The notes under the pieces: model-generated
The model's input: only the letters and a program-made list of their open reading frames with translations
Databases searched by the model: none
Told to the model about the DNA's origin: nothing
Part shown: positions 1 through 8,159 of the stretch, piece after piece
Position numbering within the stretch: position 1 is the first letter of the stretch
Layout of the letters: each line of letters begins with the position of its first letter
Position numbers and translations under genes: made by a program
Source of the DNA: an uncultured Bacteroidales bacterium
Lineage (GTDB): Bacteria > Bacteroidota > Bacteroidia > Bacteroidales > Bacteroidaceae
Length of the DNA stretch: 64,000 nucleotides
Direction of reading: 5' to 3'
Assembly: GCA_902798615.1 (NCBI GenBank)
Contig: CADBXL010000011.1
Coordinates: 62,001 to 126,000, forward strand

Positions 1-371
1 ACGATTTTCTGTCTCAATCCTGTTATGGTAAGAAGGATGAATATGATACCTTCAAGGAATACGGCAGTCAGAGCAAACTGCCATGTATAGCCCATTGTCA
101 GTACTATTGTGTAGGCAAAGAAGGCATTCAATCCCATACCAGGAGCCAATACGAAAGGCAGTTTGGCGTAGATAGCCATAACTGCTGTGCCCACGATGGC
201 TGACAGTATAGTAGTGGTAAATACTGCTCCCCTGTCCATACCCGCATCTCCAAGGATGCTTGGGTTTACGGCAAGAATATATGCCATAGTCAGGAACGTT
301 GTGATACCTGCGGCTACTTCCTTTTTCACCGTCATAGTTTTTGGATCGAATCCGAAAATCTTTTGTAGCAT
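1..371 (-). CDS. NCS2-family purine (guanine/hypoxanthine) permease, N-terminal part
   Basis: Only the first 123 codons are in the window; the gene runs off the left edge. Reading back from the ATG at 371 gives MLQKIFGFDPKTMTVKKEV, then a hydrophobic segment with TFLTMAYILAVNP and the motif LAPGMGLNAFFAYT. These are hallmarks of the AzgA/PbuG branch of NCS2 xanthine/uracil/guanine permeases: inner-membrane symporters that import purine bases. The start is clear because homologues begin with the same short polar segment before the first helix. Substrate (guanine/hypoxanthine rather than xanthine) is inferred from the family motif only. The decayed DUF5020 gene upstream on the same strand may once have belonged to nucleoside uptake. 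Confidence 0.85.
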   Translation of the reverse strand, partial: MLQKIFGFDPKTMTVKKEVAAGITTFLTMAYILAVNPSILGDAGMDRGAVFTTTILSAIVGTAVMAIYAKLPFVLAPGMGLNAFFAYTIVLTMGYTWQFALTAVFLEGIIFILLTITGLRQKI

Positions 372-384
372 ATTCACTTGATTT

Positions 385-889
385 ATAGGTTAAACTTCAC
401 GGCAAGTGTAGTTTTTTTGCAAATGTGGTGCTCCAAACACCAGTCAACTGGAACGATTGCCGTTTGGCTGATTGAAAAAATGCTTGTACATAGCCTAAAT
501 GGAGTATGTGGTAGAGAAATCGGCATTATGCCCGTTCCATGCGCCACTGAATAGGGTTGCCGACTGGTAAGAGCCGCCTCTTCCCATACCTCCGTCAAAC
601 TCCCCGTGTGCAGCAAATGAAGAATACTCTGTTGCATTTGTAATGTTAAATTCACGGCTAACCTCAGTATATGCGCCCATCACACCGTCTTTGTCAAGGT
701 CAAGATCGACATAACATGAGCGAGATCGTTAGCAGAGAAATGCTCGAAAGTAGCATTCATTTCTCGTCTGTTTTTTCTTCTGTGGAATAGATGTGACGGC
801 CGAAGTCATAATGCAGTTGAAGATTCTGCGCATTTGTGCTTACTGCCATTAATGCGGTCAGGAAAACAGAAAAAAATGATTTTTTTCAT
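385..889 (-). pseudogene. Decayed DUF5020 (Tsx-like nucleoside channel) gene
   Basis: Fragments of one protein occur in different reverse frames. From the ATG at 889 a signal peptide starts (MKKIIFF), shifts frame at a T-run, and continues as TNAQNLQLHYDFGRHIYSTEEKT before a stop. Then come TFEHFSANDLAH, another shift to YVDLDLDKDGVMGAYTEVSRE, and GSYQSATLFSGAWNGHNADF before a stop near 495. These match, in order, the DUF5020 family of outer-membrane nucleoside-specific channel-like barrels. The C-terminal strands are missing or unrecognisable. At least two frameshifts and several stops make it non-functional. A good -7 promoter element (TATCTTTG) remains upstream. Confidence 0.75.
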
Positions 890-918
890 AGAAATTTTTA
901 TACATGTAATTTTGTGTA

Positions 919-926
919 CAAAGATA
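919..926 (-). promoter_or_regulatory. -7 element upstream of the DUF5020 pseudogene
   Basis: Read on the minus strand this is TATCTTTG, matching the Bacteroidetes TAnnTTTG -7 box, about 30 nt before the pseudogene's start codon. No convincing TTTG box lies at the usual distance. Confidence 0.45.
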
Positions 927-1063
927 CTTATTTTCTTTCACAATCTCTCATTTTTTGTGCGGAAACTAACAATCATGCCATATCTTCCATGTTTTTTGCA
1001 TCTTTTTGCTACTCGGATATACGATGGAAATCAAGGAATGATGATTTTTTTACTGTCATGAAA

Positions 1064-1095
1064 TTTGGTAGATTGCAAAAAAAATTGTAATTTTG
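1064..1095 (+). promoter_or_regulatory. Bacteroidetes-type promoter
   Basis: TTTG at 1064-1067, a 20-nt spacer, then TAATTTTG at 1088-1095. This is a full match to the Bacteroidetes housekeeping promoter and lies 75 nt before the exported-protein gene at 1170. Confidence 0.7.
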
Positions 1096-1169
1096 CATCG
1101 CTTTATTCAGGATATAGGTAACATATAGTTACCAACGTTCATGTTTTTGACAGTAATAACAATTTGAAA

Positions 1170-1748
1170 ATGAAGAATGTACTGATATGTATCTTGGTTC
1201 TCTTGTGCGCTATGCCGATCTCTGCTCAGAGAAACAAGAAGCTGCAAGCTAAGGCGAAAACTTATGCAGAGAAATATGAAAGGGTAGGCAACGAATTGTC
1301 AATCTCATTTGTTGAGGAAAACATTCCAATGTCAAAACAGGAGATATATTCTGTTTTCCCCGCTCTCCTTGATAAGCAATTCAAGATTCATGACGATGAA
1401 ATTGAGTCGCGAGATCCACTAGGCAGGTCTGTCCAGTGCTCTATCACTCGTAAGGTCATGAATTCCGGAACTGTAAATATCACAAGTAATTTTAAGTTGA
1501 AGCTTGATGCAAAGGACGGTAAGGCCCGAATCAGCGTCAAGACAGATGGCTATAGTTTTAGTGAAGGCTCAAAGGTGAGTGCTGAGGAAGCTGTATGCTC
1601 ACGACCTCCATTTGTAGAGTTGGAGAACAATACGGAAAAAGGAATGAAGCTTAATGAGTTCTATTACGATACATTTTTGCGGTTGGATAAGAACGTTGAG
1701 GCTATCATCAAGGATTTTAGTGAGTACTGGCAGAAATTAAGGAAATAA
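1170..1748 (+). CDS. Exported protein of unknown function
   Basis: The 192-residue product begins with a clear Sec signal peptide (MKNVLICILVLLCAMPISAQ, cleavage after the SAQ). The mature part is charged, has no transmembrane segment and no lipobox cysteine, and contains alternating strands in its middle (SGTVNITSNFKLKLDAKDG), so a small soluble periplasmic protein is likely. I chose ATG 1170 over an in-frame TTG two codons earlier. I do not recognise the family. It is a single-gene unit with its own promoter, followed by the tRNA operon. Confidence 0.75.
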   Translation: MKNVLICILVLLCAMPISAQRNKKLQAKAKTYAEKYERVGNELSISFVEENIPMSKQEIYSVFPALLDKQFKIHDDEIESRDPLGRSVQCSITRKVMNSGTVNITSNFKLKLDAKDGKARISVKTDGYSFSEGSKVSAEEAVCSRPPFVELENNTEKGMKLNEFYYDTFLRLDKNVEAIIKDFSEYWQKLRK

Positions 1749-1811
1749 ACCTGTGAATGTCAGTCAATATCACAAACATTCATGTCTGTTTGTAATAAAT
1801 CTCTCAAAAAG

Positions 1812-1842
1812 TTTGCAGATTACAAAAAAAGTTGTACCTTTG
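1812..1842 (+). promoter_or_regulatory. Promoter of the tRNA-Tyr/tRNA-Leu operon
   Basis: TTTG at 1812-1815, a 19-nt spacer and TACCTTTG at 1835-1842, about 60 nt before the first tRNA. Confidence 0.7.
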
Positions 1843-1901
1843 CATCCGCATTTCAGAAATGAGGCTTTTCTCATGATTGAAAATGCCATATCACATCTTA
1901 A

Positions 1902-1984
1902 GGGTAGGTAGGTAAGTGGTTAAAACGGGCAGACTGTAAATCTGTTGCTTTGCGGCTTCGGCGGTTCGAATCCGTCCCTGCCCA
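1902..1984 (+). tRNA. tRNA-Tyr (anticodon GTA)
   Basis: A full cloverleaf can be drawn. The acceptor stem GGGTAGG pairs with CCTGCCC (one G-U). The anticodon stem-loop CAGACTGTAAATCTG carries GTA. A long variable arm is present, as expected for a bacterial type II tRNA-Tyr, and the T-loop is GGTTCGAATCC. The discriminator base is A and CCA is not encoded. Confidence 0.95.
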
Positions 1985-2020
1985 CTAAGAGTGGTAAGAA
2001 TAAAAATAAGCATCCTTGCT

Positions 2021-2104
2021 GGAGAGGTGGCGGAATTGGTAGACGCGCTACTTTGAGGGGGTAGTGTCAATTGTGACGTGGGAGTTCGAGTCTCCTCCTC
2101 TTCA
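2021..2104 (+). tRNA. tRNA-Leu (anticodon GAG)
   Basis: The acceptor stem GGAGAGG pairs with CCTCTTC (one G-U). The anticodon loop TTGAGGG gives GAG, between stem halves CTACT and GGTAG. A long variable arm and the T-loop GAGTTCGAGTC identify a type II tRNA-Leu. It lies 36 nt after tRNA-Tyr and shares its promoter. Confidence 0.95.
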
Positions 2105-2119
2105 CTTTCAGGATGAAGA

Positions 2120-2167
2120 AATGAACGGTTCATAGATACTAACGTATCGTGAGCCGTTCATTTTTTG
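2120..2167 (+). terminator. Intrinsic terminator of the tRNA operon
   Basis: AATGAACGG at 2120 pairs with CCGTTCATT at 2154, enclosing a small GATAC/GTATC hairpin, and is followed directly by a run of T. Confidence 0.75.
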
Positions 2168-2372
2168 TTTCTATTTGTTCTTTTTGCTCATTTGCTGAAC
2201 TTTCTCAGTCCTAAATTACTTGCTTGTGGTGGTCTTGTAAGTTGTTGAAAATAAATAATTTTGCAGATTTGCAACATTGTTTGCTATATTTTAAGGGTGT
2301 GATATTGCACTATTGCACAAATGTAAAAGGTACAGCATGTTATAAATCGCAAACTTTGTGAAACAAAAAATC

Positions 2373-2403
2373 TTGCACAAAACAGAAAAACTTTATACCT
2401 TTG
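2373..2403 (+). promoter_or_regulatory. Promoter with no protein gene behind it
   Basis: TTG at 2373-2375, a 20-nt spacer and TACCTTTG at 2396-2403. It points into 230 nt with no plus-strand reading frame, which is why I call a candidate RNA gene downstream. Confidence 0.6.
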
Positions 2404-2409
2404 CACTCA

Positions 2410-2637
2410 GAAATGGTAATCATATAATAAGTGTTAGATTTATGTGGTGACTAATAATAAAGATGGTCACTTGCATTGTGGGAACTGAATTGTAAGAACG
2501 TAAGAAATACGACGGGTGTTAAGCTAAGAAGGTACTAAAGAATTGTATTAATGGGATTAACACAAGGTGCAAGGTCAATATCGGCGCAAGCTGATGTTGA
2601 CTTTGTTCTTGATGTAGGTTTAACTGTCAGGAAATGA
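2410..2637 (+). ncRNA. Candidate structured small RNA
   Basis: This stretch follows a good promoter and has no credible plus-strand ORF. It contains GTGAC/GTCAC pairing near 2441-2469 and a GTGTTAA/TTAACAC helix (about 2516 and 2560). It also has a 16-bp hairpin (about 2569-2606) closed by the GNRA tetraloop GCAA, with two compensating G-U pairs. At the end AACTGTCA/TGACAGTT forms an 8-bp stem, but no T-run follows. I could not match it to tmRNA, RNase P RNA, SRP RNA or a riboswitch. It could be a 6S-like or lineage-specific RNA. The call is an inference from promoter plus structure. Confidence 0.4.
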
Positions 2638-2640
2638 CAG

Positions 2641-3114
2641 TTACTGCAGTACGGTTTCAAGCATCTCAAGCGCCTTGCTGTGTTTCTTTATCAGTTCCTC
2701 ATATCCAAAGGCACGGCCTCTGGCTATATTGTGAGTCAGGTCATTGCGTTTTACGTTGATAGCGGTGATATTACCAGAGTCTATGATATGCTGCACATAG
2801 TCGTAGTAGTCAGTTGTTTTGTCATGAGTGAGAAGTTTGAGGATTTCGATGATATCAGAAGGCACGCCTTCATGCTCCAGATCCTTAAAAGTCCAGTTGG
2901 TATCTTCCACTACGTCATGAAGAAAGCCTGCACACTTTTCTGCATCGGTTTTACCCATGCTTCCAACCATCAAAGGATGAAGGATGACAGCATTGCCATC
3001 CCTATCTCTCTGTCCGTTGTGTGCTCTGCAAGCTATGTCAAGACATTTCTCTACTATCTCTTGGGGCAGAGATGCTTTGTCACCAGCCCTCTTGGCTATT
3101 ATCTCAAATTCCAT
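2641..3114 (-). CDS. HD-domain protein, RelA/SpoT-hydrolase-like
   Basis: A 157-residue stand-alone HD domain resembling the (p)ppGpp hydrolase part of RelA/SpoT and related small alarmone hydrolases. Metal-binding residues are visible in order: H32 ([11 protein letters not shown]), H46 (ILHPLMV), H66-D67 ([10 protein letters not shown]) and the following E70-D71. There is no synthetase or TGS/ACT domain. I chose the ATG at 3114, which overlaps the stop of the upstream DUF2130 gene by 11 nt; longer in-frame starts exist but would lie deep inside that gene. Translational coupling with DUF2130 is likely. The true substrate is not shown by the sequence. Confidence 0.8.
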   Translation of the reverse strand: MEFEIIAKRAGDKASLPQEIVEKCLDIACRAHNGQRDRDGNAVILHPLMVGSMGKTDAEKCAGFLHDVVEDTNWTFKDLEHEGVPSDIIEILKLLTHDKTTDYYDYVQHIIDSGNITAINVKRNDLTHNIARGRAFGYEELIKKHSKALEMLETVLQ

Positions 3115-4477
3115 GTGCGTCACCCTTTGCATACTCGCTCTTTGCTTCTTCAAACTTTGCCTTCATCGTAGGATTATTTCGAGTCAGTTTCTTTATGGTA
3201 AGAGCTTCTGCCTTGTCGTTTGCCAGACGAAGATTGTTCTCTGATCCAAGTAGGGCCGCCTTAATTTTCTGGAGGTGCTCAATACTTTTGTCGATCTCTG
3301 CTATCGCATTATTGAATTTCTCGCTTGCAAGACGGTAGTTATTGGCGAATTTATCTTTGAAATCATTAAGCTGGTTCTCAAAATTTGTCACGTCAATAGA
3401 TTGGCTTTGGGCAATGACAAGTTTCTGCTTATATTCCATGCTCTTTCTTGAAGTCTGTACAAGCAAGGAAATGATAGGTAGAAAGAATTGGGGACGAATA
3501 ACATACATCTTGTCATATCTGTATGAGACATCTACTATGCCACCATTATATAGTTCACTATCAGGCTCAAGAAGCGAGACGAGCACGGCATATTCGCAGC
3601 CCTTGGCTGTACGATCGGCATCCAGTTTCTTGAAAAAATCCTCATTCTTATGCTTGGTAGCAGTTTCATCTGCCTCATTCTTCATCTCGAACATGATTGA
3701 GACATACTCCGTGCCATCCTTAGCAAAGTCACGGAAGATAAAGTCGCCCTTACTGCCACCAGACGCATCATTGTCTTTTTCGAAATAAGCCTGAGGCATC
3801 ATAGGACGCATCATCTGATTGAACTGGGTTGAACAATGAATCTCAAGAGTCTCGCCTATCATCTTTGTAGAAAGACGAGATTTGTAGTCGCGGAGACGCA
3901 GAATCTCCTCTTCCTTATCTTTCAGACGAACTTCGTATTGTTCGCAATTCTGCTTTAATTGGTTCTCGTATTTTTCCTTTAGGCTCTTCTCACTCAGTTC
4001 GGCCTCTTTCTTGTCAATAAGCGACTCCGAACGCAGTTTTTCAATCTCGGAATCCTTTTCCTGTATCATCTTGATTGTCTTGTTCTGTTCCTGCATCACG
4101 GCAAGCTGTTTCTCTTTCTCGCTCTGTGAGATCTTTGCCTTAAGTTCTGCAATGTCCTTTTCTTGGGCTGTAAGTGCAAGGGCAATTTCCGATTTCTTGT
4201 CTTTTTCCAGATTGTTTAGACGCTCCTTTAGCTGAATAATCTCGGACTCTTTCTTTGCCAGTTCCGAGGTGTGCTTGGTCATAACCTCTTGCTGCAAGAC
4301 TTTTGCATTAGCCTCAGAGGCTTTCTGTTCAGCCTCCATGCGTCTGTGTTCCTCTTCAATGCGACGTTTCAGCTCTGCCTCAAACTCCTTGTTCTTTACT
4401 TGTGCCAGAATGGAATCATATACGGAATCATCCACCTGAAACTGTTTATGACAATTTGGACATATAAGTTCTTTCAT
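3104..4477 (-). CDS. DUF2130 protein: zinc-knuckle, coiled coil, nuclease-like domain
   Basis: The 457-residue protein starts with a CxxC knuckle ([11 protein letters not shown]6 and C9). A long charged coiled coil (about residues 30-200) follows. The conserved DUF2130 domain comes next, with [34 protein letters not shown] and [17 protein letters not shown]. The E-x-K pattern in MFEMKNE resembles a PD-(D/E)xK nuclease core; I infer this and it has not been shown here. A second helical region closes the protein. It is the first gene of a two-gene unit with the HD protein and has a near-perfect promoter. Confidence 0.85.
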   Translation of the reverse strand: MKELICPNCHKQFQVDDSVYDSILAQVKNKEFEAELKRRIEEEHRRMEAEQKASEANAKVLQQEVMTKHTSELAKKESEIIQLKERLNNLEKDKKSEIALALTAQEKDIAELKAKISQSEKEKQLAVMQEQNKTIKMIQEKDSEIEKLRSESLIDKKEAELSEKSLKEKYENQLKQNCEQYEVRLKDKEEEILRLRDYKSRLSTKMIGETLEIHCSTQFNQMMRPMMPQAYFEKDNDASGGSKGDFIFRDFAKDGTEYVSIMFEMKNEADETATKHKNEDFFKKLDADRTAKGCEYAVLVSLLEPDSELYNGGIVDVSYRYDKMYVIRPQFFLPIISLLVQTSRKSMEYKQKLVIAQSQSIDVTNFENQLNDFKDKFANNYRLASEKFNNAIAEIDKSIEHLQKIKAALLGSENNLRLANDKAEALTIKKLTRNNPTMKAKFEEAKSEYAKGDAHGI

Positions 4478-4502
4478 ATCTTTTATATTTAGGTTATGGA
4501 TG

Positions 4503-4534
4503 CAAAAGTAAGAAATTAATTCTATATATGCAAA
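4503..4534 (-). promoter_or_regulatory. Promoter of the DUF2130-HD operon
   Basis: On the minus strand: TTTG (4534-4531), exactly 20 nt, then TACTTTTG (4510-4503), 26 nt before the DUF2130 start codon. Confidence 0.7.
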
Positions 4535-4586
4535 AAATGATAAAGTTTATTTATGTGGGGCACTTTAGAAGCATAGGACACCCCTC

Positions 4587-5066
4587 TTATTGACTTATGA
4601 AATCCGCATAGTCTTTTGGTGACATCTTATCACCAATCGCAGTCCTAATTTCCCTATTGGAAACCGCCCCCATTTCATTCTCCAACTCCCTTTTGGTATA
4701 AACGGGCTTCCCGTTTTCTGTCATTGAAGCCAACTCCTTTCTGAGTTCGCTCTTGTACTGCTCAATCTGTTCTTTTGTTATTATAACTTTCTTTTCAGGC
4801 TGTTCTTCAATGGGCTTCGTACTGTCTTCTGTGGTCTTTGTAATGTCATGCTTGATAAATTCCATGTTATCGTCCAAGGGAATCCACGCAAGTTCACGAA
4901 CCTTACCCGACATATATTCCCTGTTCAGATGCTTTAGAACCATGTTGATCCTGTATATCATTGACTCGGAATGCAAGAACTTAATCCAAGTCTCGTGATC
5001 AAGTTCAATCACGTCACACGATGGTGTGACGGGCATATAATAAATACATCTCACTACTAACCTCAT
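4587..5066 (-). CDS. Hypothetical protein
   Basis: 159 residues, with no signal peptide or membrane segment. The N-terminal half is globular (ELDHETWIKFLHSESMIYRIN). The C-terminal half is a charged helix (ITKEQIEQYKSELRKEL) and a small alpha-helical tail. Its start overlaps the stop of the 60-residue gene upstream by 4 nt (ATGA), so the two are translationally coupled. I do not recognise the family. It belongs to an accessory group between DUF2130 and the WYL regulator. Confidence 0.6.
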   Translation of the reverse strand: MRLVVRCIYYMPVTPSCDVIELDHETWIKFLHSESMIYRINMVLKHLNREYMSGKVRELAWIPLDDNMEFIKHDITKTTEDSTKPIEEQPEKKVIITKEQIEQYKSELRKELASMTENGKPVYTKRELENEMGAVSNREIRTAIGDKMSPKDYADFISQ

Positions 5067-5245
5067 ATTTCTTCCTCCTTAATTTCAATCTGCTGAACAT
5101 CGAGCGGATCATCATTATGATTCTCAAAGTTATACTTCTGTTGTTCCTTGAAAGCTTTCATTGCCTCCTCGTAAGTGTCGTAAAGACCAATACGATAATA
5201 TTCCCAATCATATCGGTCATATCCTCTAAGTTCGTACTTTTTCAT
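5063..5245 (-). CDS. Small acidic hypothetical protein
   Basis: 60 residues, rich in Tyr, Glu and Lys (MKKYELRGYDRYDWEYYRIG), with a predicted amphipathic helix (EEAMKAFKEQQKYNF). It overlaps the next gene by 4 nt and has a -7 box upstream. The repeated aromatic strand followed by a helix resembles small SPOR/WGR-like folds, but I cannot assign it. Confidence 0.55.
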   Translation of the reverse strand: MKKYELRGYDRYDWEYYRIGLYDTYEEAMKAFKEQQKYNFENHNDDPLDVQQIEIKEEEI

Positions 5246-5286
5246 AGTGAATACATGTTAATGAGCGTAATAACCATTTCTGAGTA

Positions 5287-5294
5287 CAAAGGTA
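5287..5294 (-). promoter_or_regulatory. -7 box for the two small hypothetical genes
   Basis: Minus-strand TACCTTTG about 40 nt before the start at 5245. The -33 box is not clear. Confidence 0.4.
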
Positions 5295-5343
5295 ATGGCA
5301 ACTTCGCTCAAAACGTGATAGAACTTAAAAGTTTCTTCATTAT

Positions 5344-6264
5344 TTAGTCAAGGCATTCTGCATGTTTCTCACGAATATCATCTGCAAGCCATTGAGGCTT
5401 AATCACCTTTAGGTATTTGCCACGCGATAGAATCTGTGCACAGAAGTCAGCTGTAGGACGAAGATACAGTTCAAAATCTGTGTAGTCTTCACCTTTGCCA
5501 ACGAGCCTCTGGGAATGGTGCAAAGGTAAATCCTGTATATAGTACCTCTCCATGTTATACGCTCTCAGTACAACTCTCTCCGGAGGAAATTCGTCTCCTT
5601 GCACCACACCGAAACACTCTGAGAAATATTCTTCTGCGGAGAAATCCGGATCTATGGTGAACTTAATGTCTGTGAGTTCCATACTCATAATCCTGTCAAA
5701 GGAGAATATTCCGAAATAGCTCACTTCCTCTTTTTCCTCGGTGGCATCTCTATGGAAATGTCCAAGTACATACCATCTCTGATGCCACATTTTCAGAGCG
5801 TATGGTTCAAAGTTCAGATTACGTGGATCATAACCACCATACCTGTTATATACTATGGCAATCCTCACGTTCTTCTTCATGGCATCAATCACCATTTCCA
5901 GGTAACCGTTATCATCCGCTACAGGTTCAAGCAGAATCCTGTCTTTCAATCTTGCACTCTCTGATATCACATTACTTACGCTCAGCGTTGACAGCATCCA
6001 GTTTTGTATTCTGTCATCGTGTAACGCTTTTGGATTGGAGATGTAATACAGATAGCCTCCCTGCCTCTGACATTCAATAATAATGCCAAAGATTTCCTCT
6101 ATGGCAATACGGTGTCGTCCAAACGTAGCCTTTGTCAAAGGCATACCCTCTGATAGTTCCGTGTCAAGCCATTTCTCATTTAGTTCCTCAAACGAGATTT
6201 TTCCTGTCCTGTGAATAGTATTCAGCAGCCAAATGTATTCCTTGAAAAGAATTGGTTTCTTCAT
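5344..6264 (-). CDS. WYL-domain transcriptional regulator
   Basis: 306 residues. The N-terminus (about 1-70) looks like a winged helix-turn-helix (ISFEELNEKW...LTKATFGRHRIAIEEIF). The middle carries the WYL ligand-binding core (NFEPYALKMWHQRWYVLGHFHRD, with the W-Y-x-G-H signature). The C-terminal WCX extension contains the ERVVLRAYN and FELYLRPT strands. WYL regulators bind nucleic acid or nucleotide ligands and often sit beside defence or accessory loci. Here its neighbours are small unknown genes, so its target cannot be named. Confidence 0.88.
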   Translation of the reverse strand: MKKPILFKEYIWLLNTIHRTGKISFEELNEKWLDTELSEGMPLTKATFGRHRIAIEEIFGIIIECQRQGGYLYYISNPKALHDDRIQNWMLSTLSVSNVISESARLKDRILLEPVADDNGYLEMVIDAMKKNVRIAIVYNRYGGYDPRNLNFEPYALKMWHQRWYVLGHFHRDATEEKEEVSYFGIFSFDRIMSMELTDIKFTIDPDFSAEEYFSECFGVVQGDEFPPERVVLRAYNMERYYIQDLPLHHSQRLVGKGEDYTDFELYLRPTADFCAQILSRGKYLKVIKPQWLADDIREKHAECLD

Positions 6265-6339
6265 TTTGTATAAAAATGTATAGGTAGCATTTGTATATGT
6301 TCGTGTGCTTCAATTGCAATTCAATGTGGGCATAAAAGA

Positions 6340-6615
6340 TTAAATGTTAACCCTTTTTATTATCTTTCCGATAGCAAAGTAGAAGACGTAGAACGGCTTG
6401 AAATTCTCTCCTTCTTTTTCGATGAAACGCAAACACTCCAAATCGCCATACTCTTCATAAATCCAATCGGCTATATCTTCATCGACAAACACCCAATCAT
6501 TTGCCGTACATTCTACGAAAAGCGGGAGCCTGTTTGTCACAATTCCTGCATATCTGGTTCTGGTAAAACCATGTTGGTAGAATATGAAGCGACAACAGAA
6601 CTCCCACATAGGCAT
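6340..6615 (-). CDS. Hypothetical protein (91 residues)
   Basis: The reverse-strand frame gives a plausible small acidic protein (FVDEDIADWIYEEYGDLECL) with an aromatic-rich ending and a lysine-rich tail. There is no signal peptide or known motif. It lies 75 nt upstream of the WYL gene on the same strand and might be co-transcribed with it. Support is limited to amino-acid composition and the lack of a better frame. Confidence 0.45.
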   Translation of the reverse strand: MPMWEFCCRFIFYQHGFTRTRYAGIVTNRLPLFVECTANDWVFVDEDIADWIYEEYGDLECLRFIEKEGENFKPFYVFYFAIGKIIKRVNI

Positions 6616-7116
6616 TATATATGTAACGTACCTACGTGAAGTCTATCGTCCTTTCACCTTAACCAACTTTCAATTTTACCAGATTCGATATGCTAAAGGA
6701 AAAGCGATAAACGCCAATCGTTAATATTTATGACAATTATGGTCTTTTTGACATCCAAGCGTCTCATTGCCGAACTTGACCGAGATTATCGGTTGCAAAA
6801 ATACAAAGAATATTTAGATCAAACAAGAAAACGGAGTTTTTTTATTTATAAAGATACCTGAAAAAAGCAAAAAGTTCCGCACTTCTTCCGAACTAATGTC
6901 GATGATAATACCATTATAATACCATTATATTACCATAATAATACCATAATATTACCATTAACTATGGTATTTTAATGGTATCTTAATGGTATTTATATGG
7001 TATTTTAATGGTAATTACATCGGAGGTGGAATGGAAGAACTTCGGCGTTAGGGCTTATGGACTTGGGCGATGATTCTTTGTTTCTTTTCTCTTGGCATGA
7101 TTTTTTTGTTGATTTC
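6616..7116. other. Gene-free region with an AT-rich palindromic island
   Basis: About 500 nt without a credible gene. Its main content is the TACCATTA/TAATGGTA island at 6905-7016, listed separately. The rest shows nothing I can assign. Confidence 0.6.
6905..7016. repeat. Palindromic island built from TACCATTA and its complement
   Basis: The left half carries five spaced copies of (A)TACCAT(T/A)A. The right half carries five copies of the complement (TATGGTAT, TAATGGTA). The whole stretch can fold into one long imperfect hairpin or several alternative ones. Similar islands built from other words occur at about 17.9, 19.0, 20.9, 21.2 and 35.4 kb. Confidence 0.8.
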
Positions 7117-7148
7117 TTTGGCAGTATGATGTTTTATGTGTATTTTTG
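7117..7148 (+). promoter_or_regulatory. Promoter of the gene at 7188
   Basis: TTTG at 7117-7120, a 20-nt spacer and TATTTTTG at 7141-7148. Confidence 0.65.
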
Positions 7149-7187
7149 CAGAAAAAGTAAAATTTCTTATATTGTAGATTGCAAAAT

Positions 7188-7988
7188 ATGACATTCAAAA
7201 GACAAATGGAAAAAGCCATAAAGGAATATCTAACCCCTTTAGGCTATAAGTACAATTCAAAAATTTATAAATATGTAAAGTTTGTAGATGATGATATAAT
7301 CCACACAATAGGTTTTGCAGATTCGACAGGTTTTAATCTTGGTGATTGGCATTTACAAACTTTTGTTACCGTTGCTTCTCAGTCACTAAATGAAATTCTT
7401 TATGAAGTGACAGATGGGATTATAGACCTTAGGAGTATCTATGCTGGACCTGCATATCTCTGTGATACAGAATCTCATGATGATATTCAGACTGATTTCT
7501 TTCGTGAGCGATCTATGGAAGAAAACATGGCGGATTTTGAAAGGATGTTGAATACGGATGTTCAGTTTGTATTTGACAGATACAACACTTTGAAAAAAGT
7601 ATATACAGCCGCAGCAGATAAGGAATTCTATAATCTGATAAACACTCCTTGTGTTTGGTTCTATGCTCCTCTATCTTATTTTTTCTTAGGCGAATACGAT
7701 GAAGCATTCAAATTCATTGATAAGCGTATTGAAATAGAAGAAGCAAATTTCAAGAGGATACTTGAGAGGGTAGGCTCTCTTAGTGAAGAAGATACCGAAG
7801 CGCAAAGAGCGTTCCTTGCTATGCGAGACAACTTGAAGAAGTGGATAGCAGAAGGCAGACAGTTCAAGGTGGATGATGAGTATCTGCCCCAAACTGTAGT
7901 TAGGGGTTCCTGTGATAATTCTTTGACGGGTAGGATTTCTTCTTTTCTTGCAAAGACAGGAAAGCGTATTTTGCGGGCGAGAGCATAG
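7188..7988 (+). CDS. Hypothetical cytosolic protein, possibly DUF4304-like
   Basis: 266 residues from the ATG at 7188; an in-frame TTG lies three codons earlier. The N-terminus (MTFKRQMEKAIKEYLTPLGYKYN) and the following strands (HTIGFADSTGFNLGDWHLQTFVTV) resemble DUF4304-type proteins, which begin with a helix, L-x-P-x-G and a beta sheet. The C-terminal half is helical, with a TPR-like stretch (PLSYFFLGEYDEAFKFIDKRIEIEE). There is no signal peptide or membrane segment. It has its own promoter and is a single-gene unit. The family assignment is tentative. Confidence 0.7.
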   Translation: MTFKRQMEKAIKEYLTPLGYKYNSKIYKYVKFVDDDIIHTIGFADSTGFNLGDWHLQTFVTVASQSLNEILYEVTDGIIDLRSIYAGPAYLCDTESHDDIQTDFFRERSMEENMADFERMLNTDVQFVFDRYNTLKKVYTAAADKEFYNLINTPCVWFYAPLSYFFLGEYDEAFKFIDKRIEIEEANFKRILERVGSLSEEDTEAQRAFLAMRDNLKKWIAEGRQFKVDDEYLPQTVVRGSCDNSLTGRISSFLAKTGKRILRARA

Positions 7989-8055
7989 AAACTTATGTGC
8001 GGAAACCTGACTTTGCACAAAAAAGAGCAAAAATTTCAACTTTTTCTTGGAAATA

Positions 8056-8087
8056 TTTGGAAAATCCATAGAAAATGTGTAACTTTG
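8056..8087 (+). promoter_or_regulatory. Promoter of the rimP-nusA-infB operon
   Basis: TTTG at 8056-8059, a 20-nt spacer, TAACTTTG at 8080-8087, then a leader of about 65 nt before rimP. The leader holds a GAGGCTCACCGAGATGAGCTTCTC-like inverted repeat (about 8105-8132). Confidence 0.75.
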
Positions 8088-8159
8088 CACCTGTTCAGTG
8101 GAATGAGAGGCTCACCGAGATGAGCTTCTCATTCTTGTTTTATTACTTAAATTGAGAGA

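Noticed and set aside
834-1090. Two short plus-strand frames upstream of the exported-protein gene
   Set aside because: They overlap the pseudogene's promoter and start, and have no recognisable features.
6905-7016. Replication origin-like AT-rich repeat region
   Set aside because: No DnaA boxes, dnaA/dnaN or other origin genes nearby, and similar islands occur at several loci with other words.
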